From Streptomyces filipinensis (lineage in GTDB: Bacteria > Actinomycetota > Actinomycetes > Streptomycetales > Streptomycetaceae): a stretch of DNA of 64,000 nt. Below are positions 24,054-31,936 of the stretch, piece after piece (positions within the stretch are counted from its first letter, which is position 1; each line of letters opens with the position of its first letter). Below the pieces are notes generated by a model. That model saw nothing but the letters and a program-made list of their open reading frames with translations. It did no database searches and was not told the DNA's origin. The DNA lies in NCBI RefSeq assembly GCF_014649495.1, contig NZ_BMTD01000006.1:310001-374000 (forward strand), given 5' to 3'. Position numbers and translations under genes: made by a program.

Positions 24054-24500
24054 ATGGACTGGACCCACTACCGCTTCCGCAGCCTGTGGCCGCTGCCCGC
24101 CCCGCCGGCCGCCGTGTACGCGGTGCTGGAGCGGCCCGAGGACTATCCGCTCTGGTGGCCGCAGGTCCGCGCGGTGACCCGGCTGGACGCCGACACGGGT
24201 GTGATCACCATCCGCTCCCTGCTGCCCTACGACATGACCTTCACCGCACGGCAGACCCGCCGCGCCCCCGACGCCGGCGTGCTGGAGGTCACCGTGTCCG
24301 GAGACATCGAGGGCTGGGCCCGCTGGACCGTCACGGCGGCCGGGCCGGGGACCCTCGCCCGGTACGACCAGGTCGTGGAGGTGACCAAGCCCCTGCTCAG
24401 GCGGCTGGCCGTGCCTGGACGCCCGCTCTTCCGCCTCAACCACCGCCTGATGATGCGGGCCGGGCGGCGCGGACTCCTGCGCCATCTGCGAGCGGTTTGA
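24054..24500 (+). CDS. SRPBCC-family (START-like) polyketide cyclase/lipid-binding protein
   Basis: 148 aa with the helix-grip fold: HYRFRSLWPLPAPPAAVYAVL at the start, LERPEDYPLWWPQVRAVTRL near residue 27, alternating strands, and a long C-terminal helix. The family binds hydrophobic ligands in a cavity; the ligand is unknown. The ATG follows a CAGACT box by 6 nt, probably leaderless. It is the only intact gene between the two tRNA-Val copies. Confidence 0.82.
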   Translation: MDWTHYRFRSLWPLPAPPAAVYAVLERPEDYPLWWPQVRAVTRLDADTGVITIRSLLPYDMTFTARQTRRAPDAGVLEVTVSGDIEGWARWTVTAAGPGTLARYDQVVEVTKPLLRRLAVPGRPLFRLNHRLMMRAGRRGLLRHLRAV

Positions 24501-24539
24501 ACGAAGGGCGCCGGGACCTGTATTGTTCAGTGCGTTCCC

Positions 24540-24611
24540 GGGCGATTAGCTCAGTGGGAGAGCGCTTCGTTCACACCGAAGAGGTCACTGGTTCGAACCC
24601 AGTATCGCCCA
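24540..24611 (+). tRNA. tRNA-Val (CAC), copy 2
   Basis: Base-for-base identical to the copy at 22500-22571, including anticodon CAC. A TATTGT box at 24521 is the likely -10. Confidence 0.96.
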
Positions 24612-24617
24612 CCGGGA

Positions 24618-24647
24618 AAGGCCGGTCCGCAGCAGCGGACCGGCCTT
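24618..24647 (+). terminator. Terminator after tRNA-Val copy 2
   Basis: AAGGCCGGTCCGC and GCGGACCGGCCTT form a perfect 13-bp stem with loop AGCA. It may also serve the convergent exonuclease gene, which ends 18 bp further on. Confidence 0.88.
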
Positions 24648-24664
24648 CTGCGTGTTGAGCGGTC

Positions 24665-25390
24665 TCATGCCGCCGCCGGCAGCTCCGGCCGCAGCGGCCA
24701 GTCCGTGCTGACGATCTCGTCCGAGCCGCTGCGCGCGAACCACGCCTGAAGGCCACGCGCCTGGGCCGCGTGCCAGTTGGCCTGGAGCGTGTGCAGTTCG
24801 GCGGGGGAGAGACGCTCCAGCCGGGTCGCGAAACGGCGGCCCAGGGCCCGTACGACGTCCAGGGCGGCCAGCGCGTCCGCCGCCGCGTCGTGCGCGTCCT
24901 GCAGCGTCACGCCGTAGTGCGCGCACAGGTCGGTCAGCGTGCGACGGCCCTTGCGGTAGCGGTCCAGGTGCTTGTCCAGCACCCGCGGGTCCAGCACCCG
25001 CAGCGGGGTCGCCTCGAACCAGCGGTCCAGCGAGGACGCGCGGTGCCGGCGCAACTCCCGGTCCAGCAGCGTCAGATCGAACGGCGCGTTCATCACCACC
25101 AGCGGGCGGCCCATCGCCGCGTGCTCCGCCAGCTGCTCGGCTATCTCGTACATCACCGGGGCCGGCCAGCGGCCGTTGCGCTGCAGGTGCTCCTCCGTCA
25201 GCCCGTGTACCGCCGTCGCCTGCTCGGGCACCGGCACTCCCGGATTCACCAGCCAGCGGGAAATCCGGGGCCGGGTCCCCGGCGCGTCCTGGACGACGAC
25301 GGCGGCCGACACGATCCGGTCGGTCTCGACGTCCACGCCCGTCGTCTCCGTGTCGAAGGCGGCCAGCGGCCCCTCGTACCAGTACGTCAT
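24665..25390 (-). CDS. DnaQ-like DEDDh 3'-5' exonuclease
   Basis: 241 aa. The exonuclease domain (residues 6-185) shows ExoI AAFDTETTGVD, ExoII LVVMNAPFDLTLLDREL, and ExoIII HDAAADALAALDV with the catalytic histidine five residues before the last aspartate. It could be a proofreading subunit homologue or a repair/RNA exonuclease; no DnaE neighbour helps decide. The C-terminal 60 residues are a helical extension. It is divergent from the DUF4365-like gene. Confidence 0.9.
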   Translation of the reverse strand: MTYWYEGPLAAFDTETTGVDVETDRIVSAAVVVQDAPGTRPRISRWLVNPGVPVPEQATAVHGLTEEHLQRNGRWPAPVMYEIAEQLAEHAAMGRPLVVMNAPFDLTLLDRELRRHRASSLDRWFEATPLRVLDPRVLDKHLDRYRKGRRTLTDLCAHYGVTLQDAHDAAADALAALDVVRALGRRFATRLERLSPAELHTLQANWHAAQARGLQAWFARSGSDEIVSTDWPLRPELPAAA

Positions 25391-25558
25391 CCCAACCCAA
25401 CTCCTCGTTCACCCAGGACAGGTGACGATCCGTCTTCTGCCCGTTTGGTGATACCCGGGCCGTTTGCGCCGTACGCCGCAAGGAGACAACAGGAGTACGG
25501 GTCTTTGCTGTTCAGCGGCCCACAGCGGGGAAACACTTGGCTTGGAAGGCTGTTGGTC

Positions 25559-26125
25559 ATGGCCATTGCGCAGCCTGAGCGGGGCGGGCTGCTGCCCGAG
25601 CGCACGGGCCCCCTTCGCGGCACGCTCGCCACCACCGCCTGCATGGAGACACTGCAGGTCGGCTATCTGCACGCGGTCGCCGCCGCGGCCGGCTGCTCGC
25701 TGTCCCAGCCCTTCCCGGACAACGGCATCGACTGGCACGTCAGCCACAGCGCGCCCGGACACACCGTCGACGACGAGGTCACCATCAAGGTCCAGCTGAA
25801 GGCCACGTACCAGGTCGCACCGAACCCCCCGGGGCGCTACTTCTCCTTCACCCTCGACAACGACCACCTGCGCAAGCTCGCCCGCACACCCGTCTCGGTG
25901 CACAAGATCCTGGTCGTCATGCTCGTCCCGCGCTCGCAGGACGACTGGCTGCGCGCCAGCCACGACCGGCTCGACCTCAGGCACTGCTGTTACTGGGTCA
26001 ACCTCGCCGGTCACGCCATCACCGGCCGGCACCGGACCACCGTGCGGATCCCGACCTCGCGCATCTTCGACGACCGGGCGCTCTGCGAGATCATGACGCG
26101 CGTCGGGACGGGAGGCAGGCCATGA
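25559..26125 (+). CDS. DUF4365-like protein
   Basis: 188 aa. The core GIDWHVSHS .. DEVTIKVQLKAT (residues about 55-82) fits the DUF4365 pattern: an aspartate, then a strand with an xVQxK motif, like the active-site spacing of PD-(D/E)XK nucleases. Whether it cuts DNA is not shown. GGAAGG 10 nt upstream supports the ATG at 25559. The stop overlaps the next start by 4 bp, so the two proteins should be made together. Confidence 0.65.
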   Translation: MAIAQPERGGLLPERTGPLRGTLATTACMETLQVGYLHAVAAAAGCSLSQPFPDNGIDWHVSHSAPGHTVDDEVTIKVQLKATYQVAPNPPGRYFSFTLDNDHLRKLARTPVSVHKILVVMLVPRSQDDWLRASHDRLDLRHCCYWVNLAGHAITGRHRTTVRIPTSRIFDDRALCEIMTRVGTGGRP

Positions 26126-27354
26126 GGAGCCGTCCGTACGAGGAGCTGCCGCGCCAGGTCCGGCCGCATCCCGACGACCTCGCCTGGCACCGGCCCCCCG
26201 ACCCCGCACAGGTCGACCCCGCCGTGCTCGGCGCCCTGCTGCACCGGCACGGCTGGCAGCGGCGCGGGGGAGCGGCGGGCCGGTACGGCCGCTGGACCCC
26301 GCCCGGCCCGGGCGGCGGCGGGACCAGCCTGCTGGTGCCGGAGAGCCGGGCCTTCCCCGACAGCGACGACCTGCTCGGCGAGGCCCTCGACGCCCTCGCC
26401 CGCAGCGACACCCCCGCCGCCCGCGAGGTGCTGATCTCGCTCGCCGTGCCCAGCGACGAGATCCGCTGGTGGCGGGACACGCCGAGCGGACCCGTCGGCG
26501 CCGCCCCCTGGACGGCGGACGAGCAACTGCGCGCCGCCGCCCGGCAGATGCTGCTCGCCGCCGCGCTCGCCACACGCGCGCGTGCCGGCTACTACGGCGC
26601 CCGCCACCGCCGCGCCGCCACCGCACTCCTGGAGGACGTCCTCGTCGGCCCCGCCACCGAGGGCCGCCACCTCACCGCGTTCGTGCCCGTGCCCACCGGC
26701 CGCCCCCTCGCCGTCCGCCTCCACCAGGCCCTGTACGCGGTCCGCGAGGCCATCGACTACCAGCGGGCCACCGGAGGCATGGACGCCTTCGACGGCGCGG
26801 TCGAGGCCGGGGCCAGCCGTGAGCTGACCGAGGCGCTGGCCACACTCGTCCGGGGCACCGAGGGCGCCCGCATCGCCGTCGCCTGGGCGCCCGGCGCCGG
26901 CGTCCCCGAGGGCTGCGCGGCCTCGGCCGAACCCGTCGAGTTCTCGCCCGGCGACCTGCCCGCCCTGCGCGAGGCCGCCGCCCGCTATGTGTGTGAGGAA
27001 CCCTCCGTCCCGGTCCGTGTCACCGGCGCCGTCGTCCGCATGCGCCGCTCCGGGCCCGGCGGCGAGGGCACCGTACGGCTGCGCGTCCTCGCGGGCGCCG
27101 AGGTGCCGCACGTCCGCGTCACCCTGGACGAGGAGGACTACCGCATCGCCGGCCACGCCCACCTCGTCGGACTCCCGGTGCGCGTGCACGGCCGGCTGGA
27201 GCGCCGCGGCGGTTTCCGCCGGCTCACCGGCGCCTCCGGGGTCGTCCCCGTGCAGGTGGACGAGGCCGAGCGGGACCGGCTGATGAAAGCCCTGCAGGAG
27301 AACCTCGACTTCTTCGAGGAGGCGTGCGGGGAGTCCTACGGGGAGGGGGACTGA
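26122..27354 (+). CDS. Unknown protein coupled to the DUF4365-like gene
   Basis: 410 aa, soluble, no signal or membrane segment. The N-terminal part has many Trp/Arg/Pro motifs (HRPPDPAQVDPAVLGALLHRHGW). The middle is helical (about 130-250). The C-terminal third (about 290-380) alternates beta strands with RLRVLAGAEVPHVRVTLDEE and a PVRVHGRLERRGGFRRLTG segment that resembles an OB or RNA-binding-like barrel. I do not recognise a family. Its coupling to the upstream gene implies a joint task. Confidence 0.75.
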   Translation: MRSRPYEELPRQVRPHPDDLAWHRPPDPAQVDPAVLGALLHRHGWQRRGGAAGRYGRWTPPGPGGGGTSLLVPESRAFPDSDDLLGEALDALARSDTPAAREVLISLAVPSDEIRWWRDTPSGPVGAAPWTADEQLRAAARQMLLAAALATRARAGYYGARHRRAATALLEDVLVGPATEGRHLTAFVPVPTGRPLAVRLHQALYAVREAIDYQRATGGMDAFDGAVEAGASRELTEALATLVRGTEGARIAVAWAPGAGVPEGCAASAEPVEFSPGDLPALREAAARYVCEEPSVPVRVTGAVVRMRRSGPGGEGTVRLRVLAGAEVPHVRVTLDEEDYRIAGHAHLVGLPVRVHGRLERRGGFRRLTGASGVVPVQVDEAERDRLMKALQENLDFFEEACGESYGEGD

Positions 27355-27412
27355 AGGAGTAAGGGGAGGGGGACTGAGGGTGACCGTTTCGCGGTCGGTG
27401 CCGTCGGGTCGG

Positions 27413-27418
27413 TACGAT
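27413..27418 (+). promoter_or_regulatory. Candidate -10 for thrS
   Basis: TACGAT, about 60 bp before the thrS start. I saw no T-box leader between it and the gene. Confidence 0.35.
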
Positions 27419-27476
27419 CGCCTGTGCGCGCGCTCCTGGTATGGCGCCGCACCCCACCTTCAGTCAGGAGAGACCG

Positions 27477-29453
27477 GTGTCAGACGTCCGTGTGATCATC
27501 CAACGCGATTCCGAGCGGGAAGAACGCGTGGTGACGACGGGCACTACGGCCGCCGACCTCTTCGCGGGCGAGCGCTCGATCATCGCCGCGCGTGTGGCCG
27601 GCGAGCTGAAGGACCTCGCGTACGAACTTGCCGACGGTGACGAGGTCGAGGGCGTCGAGATCTCGTCCGAGGACGGCCTGAACATCCTGCGCCATTCCAC
27701 CGCGCACGTCATGGCGCAGGCCGTGCAGGAGCTGTTCCCCGAGGCCAAGCTGGGCATCGGCCCGCCCGTCAAGGACGGCTTCTACTACGACTTCGACGTC
27801 GAGAAGCCGTTCACGCCCGAGGATCTCAAGGCCGTCGAGAAGAAGATGCAGGAGATCCAGAAGCGCGGTCAGCGCTTCTCCCGGCGCGTCGTCACCGACG
27901 AGGCGGCCCGTGAGGAGCTGGCTTCCGAGCCGTACAAGCTGGAGCTGATCGGCCTCAAGGGCTCGGCGTCGCACGACGACGGCGCGGACGTCGAGGTCGG
28001 CGCCGGCGAGCTGACGATCTACGACAACCTGGACGCCAAGACCGGCGAGCTGTGCTGGAAGGACCTCTGCCGCGGTCCCCACCTGCCCTCGACCCGGCTC
28101 ATCCCGGCGTTCAAGCTGATGCGCAACGCGGCCGCCTACTGGCGCGGCAGCGAGAAGAACCCGATGCTGCAGCGCATCTACGGCACCGCCTGGCCGTCCA
28201 AGGACGAGCTGAAGGGGTACCTGGACTTCCTCGCCGAGGCCGAGAAGCGCGACCACCGCAAGCTCGGTACCGAGCTGGACCTCTTCTCCATCCCGGAGCA
28301 GATCGGCTCCGGCCTCGCCGTCTTCCACCCCAAGGGCGGCATCGTCCGCCGCGTGATGGAGGACTACTCGCGCCGCCGGCACGAGGAAGAGGGCTACGAG
28401 TTCGTCTACACCCCGCACGCCACGAAGGGGAAGCTCTTCGAGACGTCCGGGCACCTGGACTGGTACGCCGAGGGCATGTACCCGCCCATGCAGCTCGACG
28501 AGGGCGTGGACTACTACCTCAAGCCCATGAACTGCCCGATGCACAACCTGATCTTCGACGCGCGCGGCCGCTCCTACCGCGAACTGCCCCTGCGTCTCTT
28601 CGAGTTCGGGACCGTGTACCGGTACGAGAAGTCGGGCGTCGTGCACGGCCTGACCCGCGCCCGGGGCTTCACGCAGGACGACGCGCACATCTACTGCACC
28701 CGTGAGCAGATGTCCGAGGAACTGGACAAGACGCTCACCTTCGTCCTCGGGCTGCTGCGCGACTACGGCCTGACCGACTTCTACCTGGAGCTGTCCACCA
28801 AGGACCCGGAGAAGTTCGTCGGCTCCGACGAGGTCTGGGAGGAGGCGACCGAGACGCTGCGCCAGGTCGCCGAGAAGCAGGGCCTGCCCCTCGTGCCCGA
28901 CCCGGGCGGCGCCGCCTTCTACGGCCCGAAGATCTCCGTCCAGACCAAGGACGCGATCGGCCGCACCTGGCAGATGTCGACCATCCAGCTCGACTTCAAC
29001 CTGCCCGAGCGGTTCAACCTGGAGTACACCGGCCCCGACGGCTCCAAGCAGCGCCCGGTGATGATCCACCGCGCCCTCTTCGGCTCCATCGAGCGTTTCT
29101 TCGCCGTCCTGCTGGAGCACTACGCGGGCGCGTTCCCGGCCTGGCTGGCCCCGGTCCAGGCGCTCGGCATCCCGATCGGCGACGGGCACGTGGAGTACCT
29201 GGAGAAGTTCGCGGCGGCGGCCCGGAAGAAGGGCCTGCGCGTCGAGGTCGACTCCTCCTCCGACCGTATGCAGAAGAAGATCCGCAACGCCCAGAAGCAG
29301 AAGGTGCCCTTCATGGTCATCGCGGGCGACGAGGACATGTCGAACGGCTCGGTCTCCTTCCGCTACCGCGACGGATCCCAGGAGAACGGCATCCCGTTCG
29401 ACGAGGCCATCGCGAAGATCGCGAAGGTCGTGGAGGACCGGGTCCAGGTCTGA
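27477..29453 (+). CDS. thrS: Threonine-tRNA ligase
   Basis: 658 aa. It charges tRNA-Thr and edits serine mischarging. TGS domain 1-65; editing domain with HSTAHVMAQAVQELFPEAK (residues 73-91) and CRGPHLPSTRL; catalytic core with zinc ligand cysteine in MNCPMHNL near residue 353, motif 2 YRYEKSGVVHGLTRARGF near residue 381 and motif 3 MIHRALFGSIERF near residue 530; anticodon-binding domain from about 555. The start is GTG with CAGGAGAG 4 nt upstream; an earlier ATG frame extension is not conserved-looking. A terminator follows the HIT-gene gap. Confidence 0.97.
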   Translation: MSDVRVIIQRDSEREERVVTTGTTAADLFAGERSIIAARVAGELKDLAYELADGDEVEGVEISSEDGLNILRHSTAHVMAQAVQELFPEAKLGIGPPVKDGFYYDFDVEKPFTPEDLKAVEKKMQEIQKRGQRFSRRVVTDEAAREELASEPYKLELIGLKGSASHDDGADVEVGAGELTIYDNLDAKTGELCWKDLCRGPHLPSTRLIPAFKLMRNAAAYWRGSEKNPMLQRIYGTAWPSKDELKGYLDFLAEAEKRDHRKLGTELDLFSIPEQIGSGLAVFHPKGGIVRRVMEDYSRRRHEEEGYEFVYTPHATKGKLFETSGHLDWYAEGMYPPMQLDEGVDYYLKPMNCPMHNLIFDARGRSYRELPLRLFEFGTVYRYEKSGVVHGLTRARGFTQDDAHIYCTREQMSEELDKTLTFVLGLLRDYGLTDFYLELSTKDPEKFVGSDEVWEEATETLRQVAEKQGLPLVPDPGGAAFYGPKISVQTKDAIGRTWQMSTIQLDFNLPERFNLEYTGPDGSKQRPVMIHRALFGSIERFFAVLLEHYAGAFPAWLAPVQALGIPIGDGHVEYLEKFAAAARKKGLRVEVDSSSDRMQKKIRNAQKQKVPFMVIAGDEDMSNGSVSFRYRDGSQENGIPFDEAIAKIAKVVEDRVQV

Positions 29454-29467
29454 CCCACCCGCTCCAC

Positions 29468-29499
29468 AAGGCCCCCGGGATCGTCTTTCCGGGGGCCTT
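29468..29499 (+). terminator. Terminator after thrS
   Basis: AAGGCCCCCGG and CCGGGGGCCTT form an 11-bp stem with a 10-nt loop and a short T tract. Confidence 0.85.
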
Positions 29500-29535
29500 T
29501 CCCGTCGTCAGCGGCGACGCCATATGCTGCACAGC

Positions 29536-30081
29536 ATGACGAGTGAGCCGGAGCAGCAGATCGGAGTGGGGACGCAGGACGCGTTCCAGCGCCTGTGGAC
29601 GCCCCACCGGATGGCGTACATCCAGGGCGAGAACAAGCCGAGCGGTCCGGGGGCCGACGACGGCTGTCCCTTCTGCTCGATCCCGGCCAAGTCCGACGAG
29701 GACGGACTGATCGTCCGGCGCGGCGAGCACGTGTACGCCGTCCTCAACCTCTACCCGTACAACGGCGGTCATCTGATGACCGTGCCGTACCGGCACGTAG
29801 CCGACTACACCGAGCTGACCGGGCCGGAGACCGCCGAGCTGGCCGAGTTGACCAAGCAGGCGATGGCCGCCCTGCGCAACGCGTCCGGCGCGCACGGCTT
29901 CAACATCGGCATGAACCAGGGCACGGTCGCCGGCGCCGGCATCGCCGCCCACCTCCACCAGCACATCGTCCCGCGCTGGGGCGGCGACACGAACTTCATG
30001 CCGGTCGTCGGTCACACCAAGGTGCTGCCCCAGCTGCTGGCCGACACCAGGAAGATGCTGGCGGAGGCGTGGTCGGCGTAG
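29536..30081 (+). CDS. HIT-family nucleotide hydrolase
   Basis: 181 aa. The histidine triad HLHQHIVPRW (near residue 136) is intact, and CPFCSIP near residue 37 is the actinobacterial N-terminal metal-binding variant. Likely hydrolyses or phosphorylyses dinucleoside polyphosphates (Ap4A-type). CATATG at 29521-29526 may be the -10, placing the message start next to ATG 29536; an in-frame ATG at 29524 is the alternative. It is followed by a convergent membrane protein gene. Confidence 0.9.
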   Translation: MTSEPEQQIGVGTQDAFQRLWTPHRMAYIQGENKPSGPGADDGCPFCSIPAKSDEDGLIVRRGEHVYAVLNLYPYNGGHLMTVPYRHVADYTELTGPETAELAELTKQAMAALRNASGAHGFNIGMNQGTVAGAGIAAHLHQHIVPRWGGDTNFMPVVGHTKVLPQLLADTRKMLAEAWSA

Positions 30082-30111
30082 GCGACAGGTGCCCTCTGCC
30101 GAGGGCACCGC

Positions 30112-31758
30112 TCACGCGTCGTACAGGTCGGCCTTCCGGGGCGTCGGGTCCTGCACCAACCCGCTGAGGATGCCCGAACGCATACCGAACTTGTCCGTGT
30201 CCACGCCGTTCTCCCTCAGCACCCTGATCGCCGCCGAGTGCACCACCCGCAGCACCGGGGTGGCCGCGCGCAGCGCGTCGTCGGCCATGAAGCGGTGGCG
30301 CCACGGCTGGTCGGCCCAGGCGTGCCGCAGACCGAACGGCTCGGGCAGACCCAGCGAGCCGCCGAGCCAGTTGAGCAGCGGCGGATACCAGGTCAGCGGG
30401 GCGCGCGCGGCGAGCCGCACCACCTCGTCCGTGGTCACCAGCGGCAGCATGACCTTGCGGGTCTCCCAGGGCTTGAGGGACTTGGCGACCTCCTTGCTCG
30501 GCGGCTCCGGCTTGGCGGTGAACAGCGGGTTCACCGGCCCCAGCGCATGCCCGGTGACCTCGATGCGCAGTGTCTCGTGCAGCACCGTCACCGTGATCAG
30601 CATGGTGAGGACCAGCTGACCGTCCCACAGCGTCCACTGCACGCCCAGGTAGTGCCGGTCGCCGCTGCCGAACTGCTGCTTGTTGCAGATCTCCTGTATG
30701 GCGTGCGGCTTGACCTGGAAGGCCTCGACGTCGGTGCCCTCGGGCCGGGCCACCTCTCCGGCCTTCTCGCCGATCGGCGTGACGATCCAGTGCCGTATCG
30801 ACGGCTTGGGGAAGCCGCCGGTGTTCAGCGGGCCGCGCTCCAGCAGGGCGAGCTGGTCGTGGATCGCGCGTATCACGTCCCAGCTGCGGAACGGGTGGAT
30901 CTCCCGGGTCGGGTCGGCGGGGACCAGGTCCTCGGCGAGCTGCCAGGAACCCCAGCGGGTGCCCATGCCGAGTATGCCCTTGGGGCCGGCGTAGAAGACC
31001 GAGTTCGACTGCTGTTCGGCGGTGAGCCGGGCCAGCGACTGGCGCAGCTCCTCGGCCGCCGTCTGGTTGGGGCCGCGCGGCACGGCCTCGGGGACCTTGG
31101 CGCCGACGCTGGTGCCCGAGAGCAGGCCGCCCCAGCGGGCCCGTAGATCCCTGGCCGTGCGCTCGCAGATCTGCTTGGCCCAGAGCCAGCCGAGCACGGG
31201 CAGCACGACGCACGCCCGGGCGTACCACGCCCAGAAGCCACTGAACGGCATCTTGAGCAGGAACAGCGCGGCGAGCACGCCGACACCGAGGAGCAGCACG
31301 GTGGCGAGCGTCCCGGCCCGCCTGTCGTCACGCTTGGCGACGAGCGTGCGCAGCTGGAAGACGAGCAGCCAGGTGATCAGCCCGGGCAGGAAGAGCACGC
31401 CGCACAGGACCGTCACCGCGGTCAGCCGGTTGTCGCGCTCCCGGCGGATGTTGTTCGCCGCGAGGCAGTGCTCGACCACGAACTGCGGCTCGGAGCCGAA
31501 GGACTGGATGAGCGGCTTGCGGCCGGGAGCGAGCATGCGGGCGACCACGGCCCGCGAGAACGCCTCCCCCAGATTGGGCCTCAGCAGCGCGATCTTGCCG
31601 GCCGTGACGGCCGACTGATGCCATTCGTTGTCGGCCTTCTTGATCTCCTCGATCGGGCTGTCCCGGTACGCCGCGGAAGCCAGCGCGGAGGTCGCCGCCT
31701 GCCCCTCGTCGCCCGAGACGGGCACCTGGGGCCCGTCCCACTCCGTTCCCAACGACAT
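30112..31758 (-). CDS. Large membrane protein of unknown function
   Basis: 548 aa. An N-terminal soluble stretch (1-105) precedes three hydrophobic helices: TVLCGVLFLPGLITWLLVF, TLATVLLLGVGVLAALFLL, and RACVVLPVLGWLWA (about 113-200). A long cytoplasmic C-terminal domain of about 340 residues follows, with conserved-looking PFRSWDVIRAIHDQL and HYLGVQWTLWDGQLVLTML (possibly membrane-touching). I do not recognise the family. The ATG at 31758 has a G-rich purine tract before it; the ATG at 31770 is equally possible. Confidence 0.75.
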   Translation of the reverse strand: MSLGTEWDGPQVPVSGDEGQAATSALASAAYRDSPIEEIKKADNEWHQSAVTAGKIALLRPNLGEAFSRAVVARMLAPGRKPLIQSFGSEPQFVVEHCLAANNIRRERDNRLTAVTVLCGVLFLPGLITWLLVFQLRTLVAKRDDRRAGTLATVLLLGVGVLAALFLLKMPFSGFWAWYARACVVLPVLGWLWAKQICERTARDLRARWGGLLSGTSVGAKVPEAVPRGPNQTAAEELRQSLARLTAEQQSNSVFYAGPKGILGMGTRWGSWQLAEDLVPADPTREIHPFRSWDVIRAIHDQLALLERGPLNTGGFPKPSIRHWIVTPIGEKAGEVARPEGTDVEAFQVKPHAIQEICNKQQFGSGDRHYLGVQWTLWDGQLVLTMLITVTVLHETLRIEVTGHALGPVNPLFTAKPEPPSKEVAKSLKPWETRKVMLPLVTTDEVVRLAARAPLTWYPPLLNWLGGSLGLPEPFGLRHAWADQPWRHRFMADDALRAATPVLRVVHSAAIRVLRENGVDTDKFGMRSGILSGLVQDPTPRKADLYDA

Positions 31759-31936
31759 TCCCGCCCCCATCGCCGCCGGCCTTGCTTCTGCGGCCTTCCC
31801 GACTTCTCCGGTCCGCACACCTGTTGAACAGGCCCTCGTGGTGATCAGCGTATCCGCCGCCACCGACAGCCCGCGGGCGGACGGCCGAAGCCGCCCGCCC
31901 GTGCGCCGGGTTGTGCGCCCGATGACCCCCCGTCAG

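Noticed and set aside
22497..24613. Integrative element inserted at tRNA-Val
   Set aside because: The duplicated tRNA suggests it, but no integrase, excisionase or replication gene is present. At most it is a remnant, so it is reported only as a finding.
27355..27476. T-box riboswitch before thrS
   Set aside because: The gap is only 122 bp and lacks the conserved T-box sequence and antiterminator.
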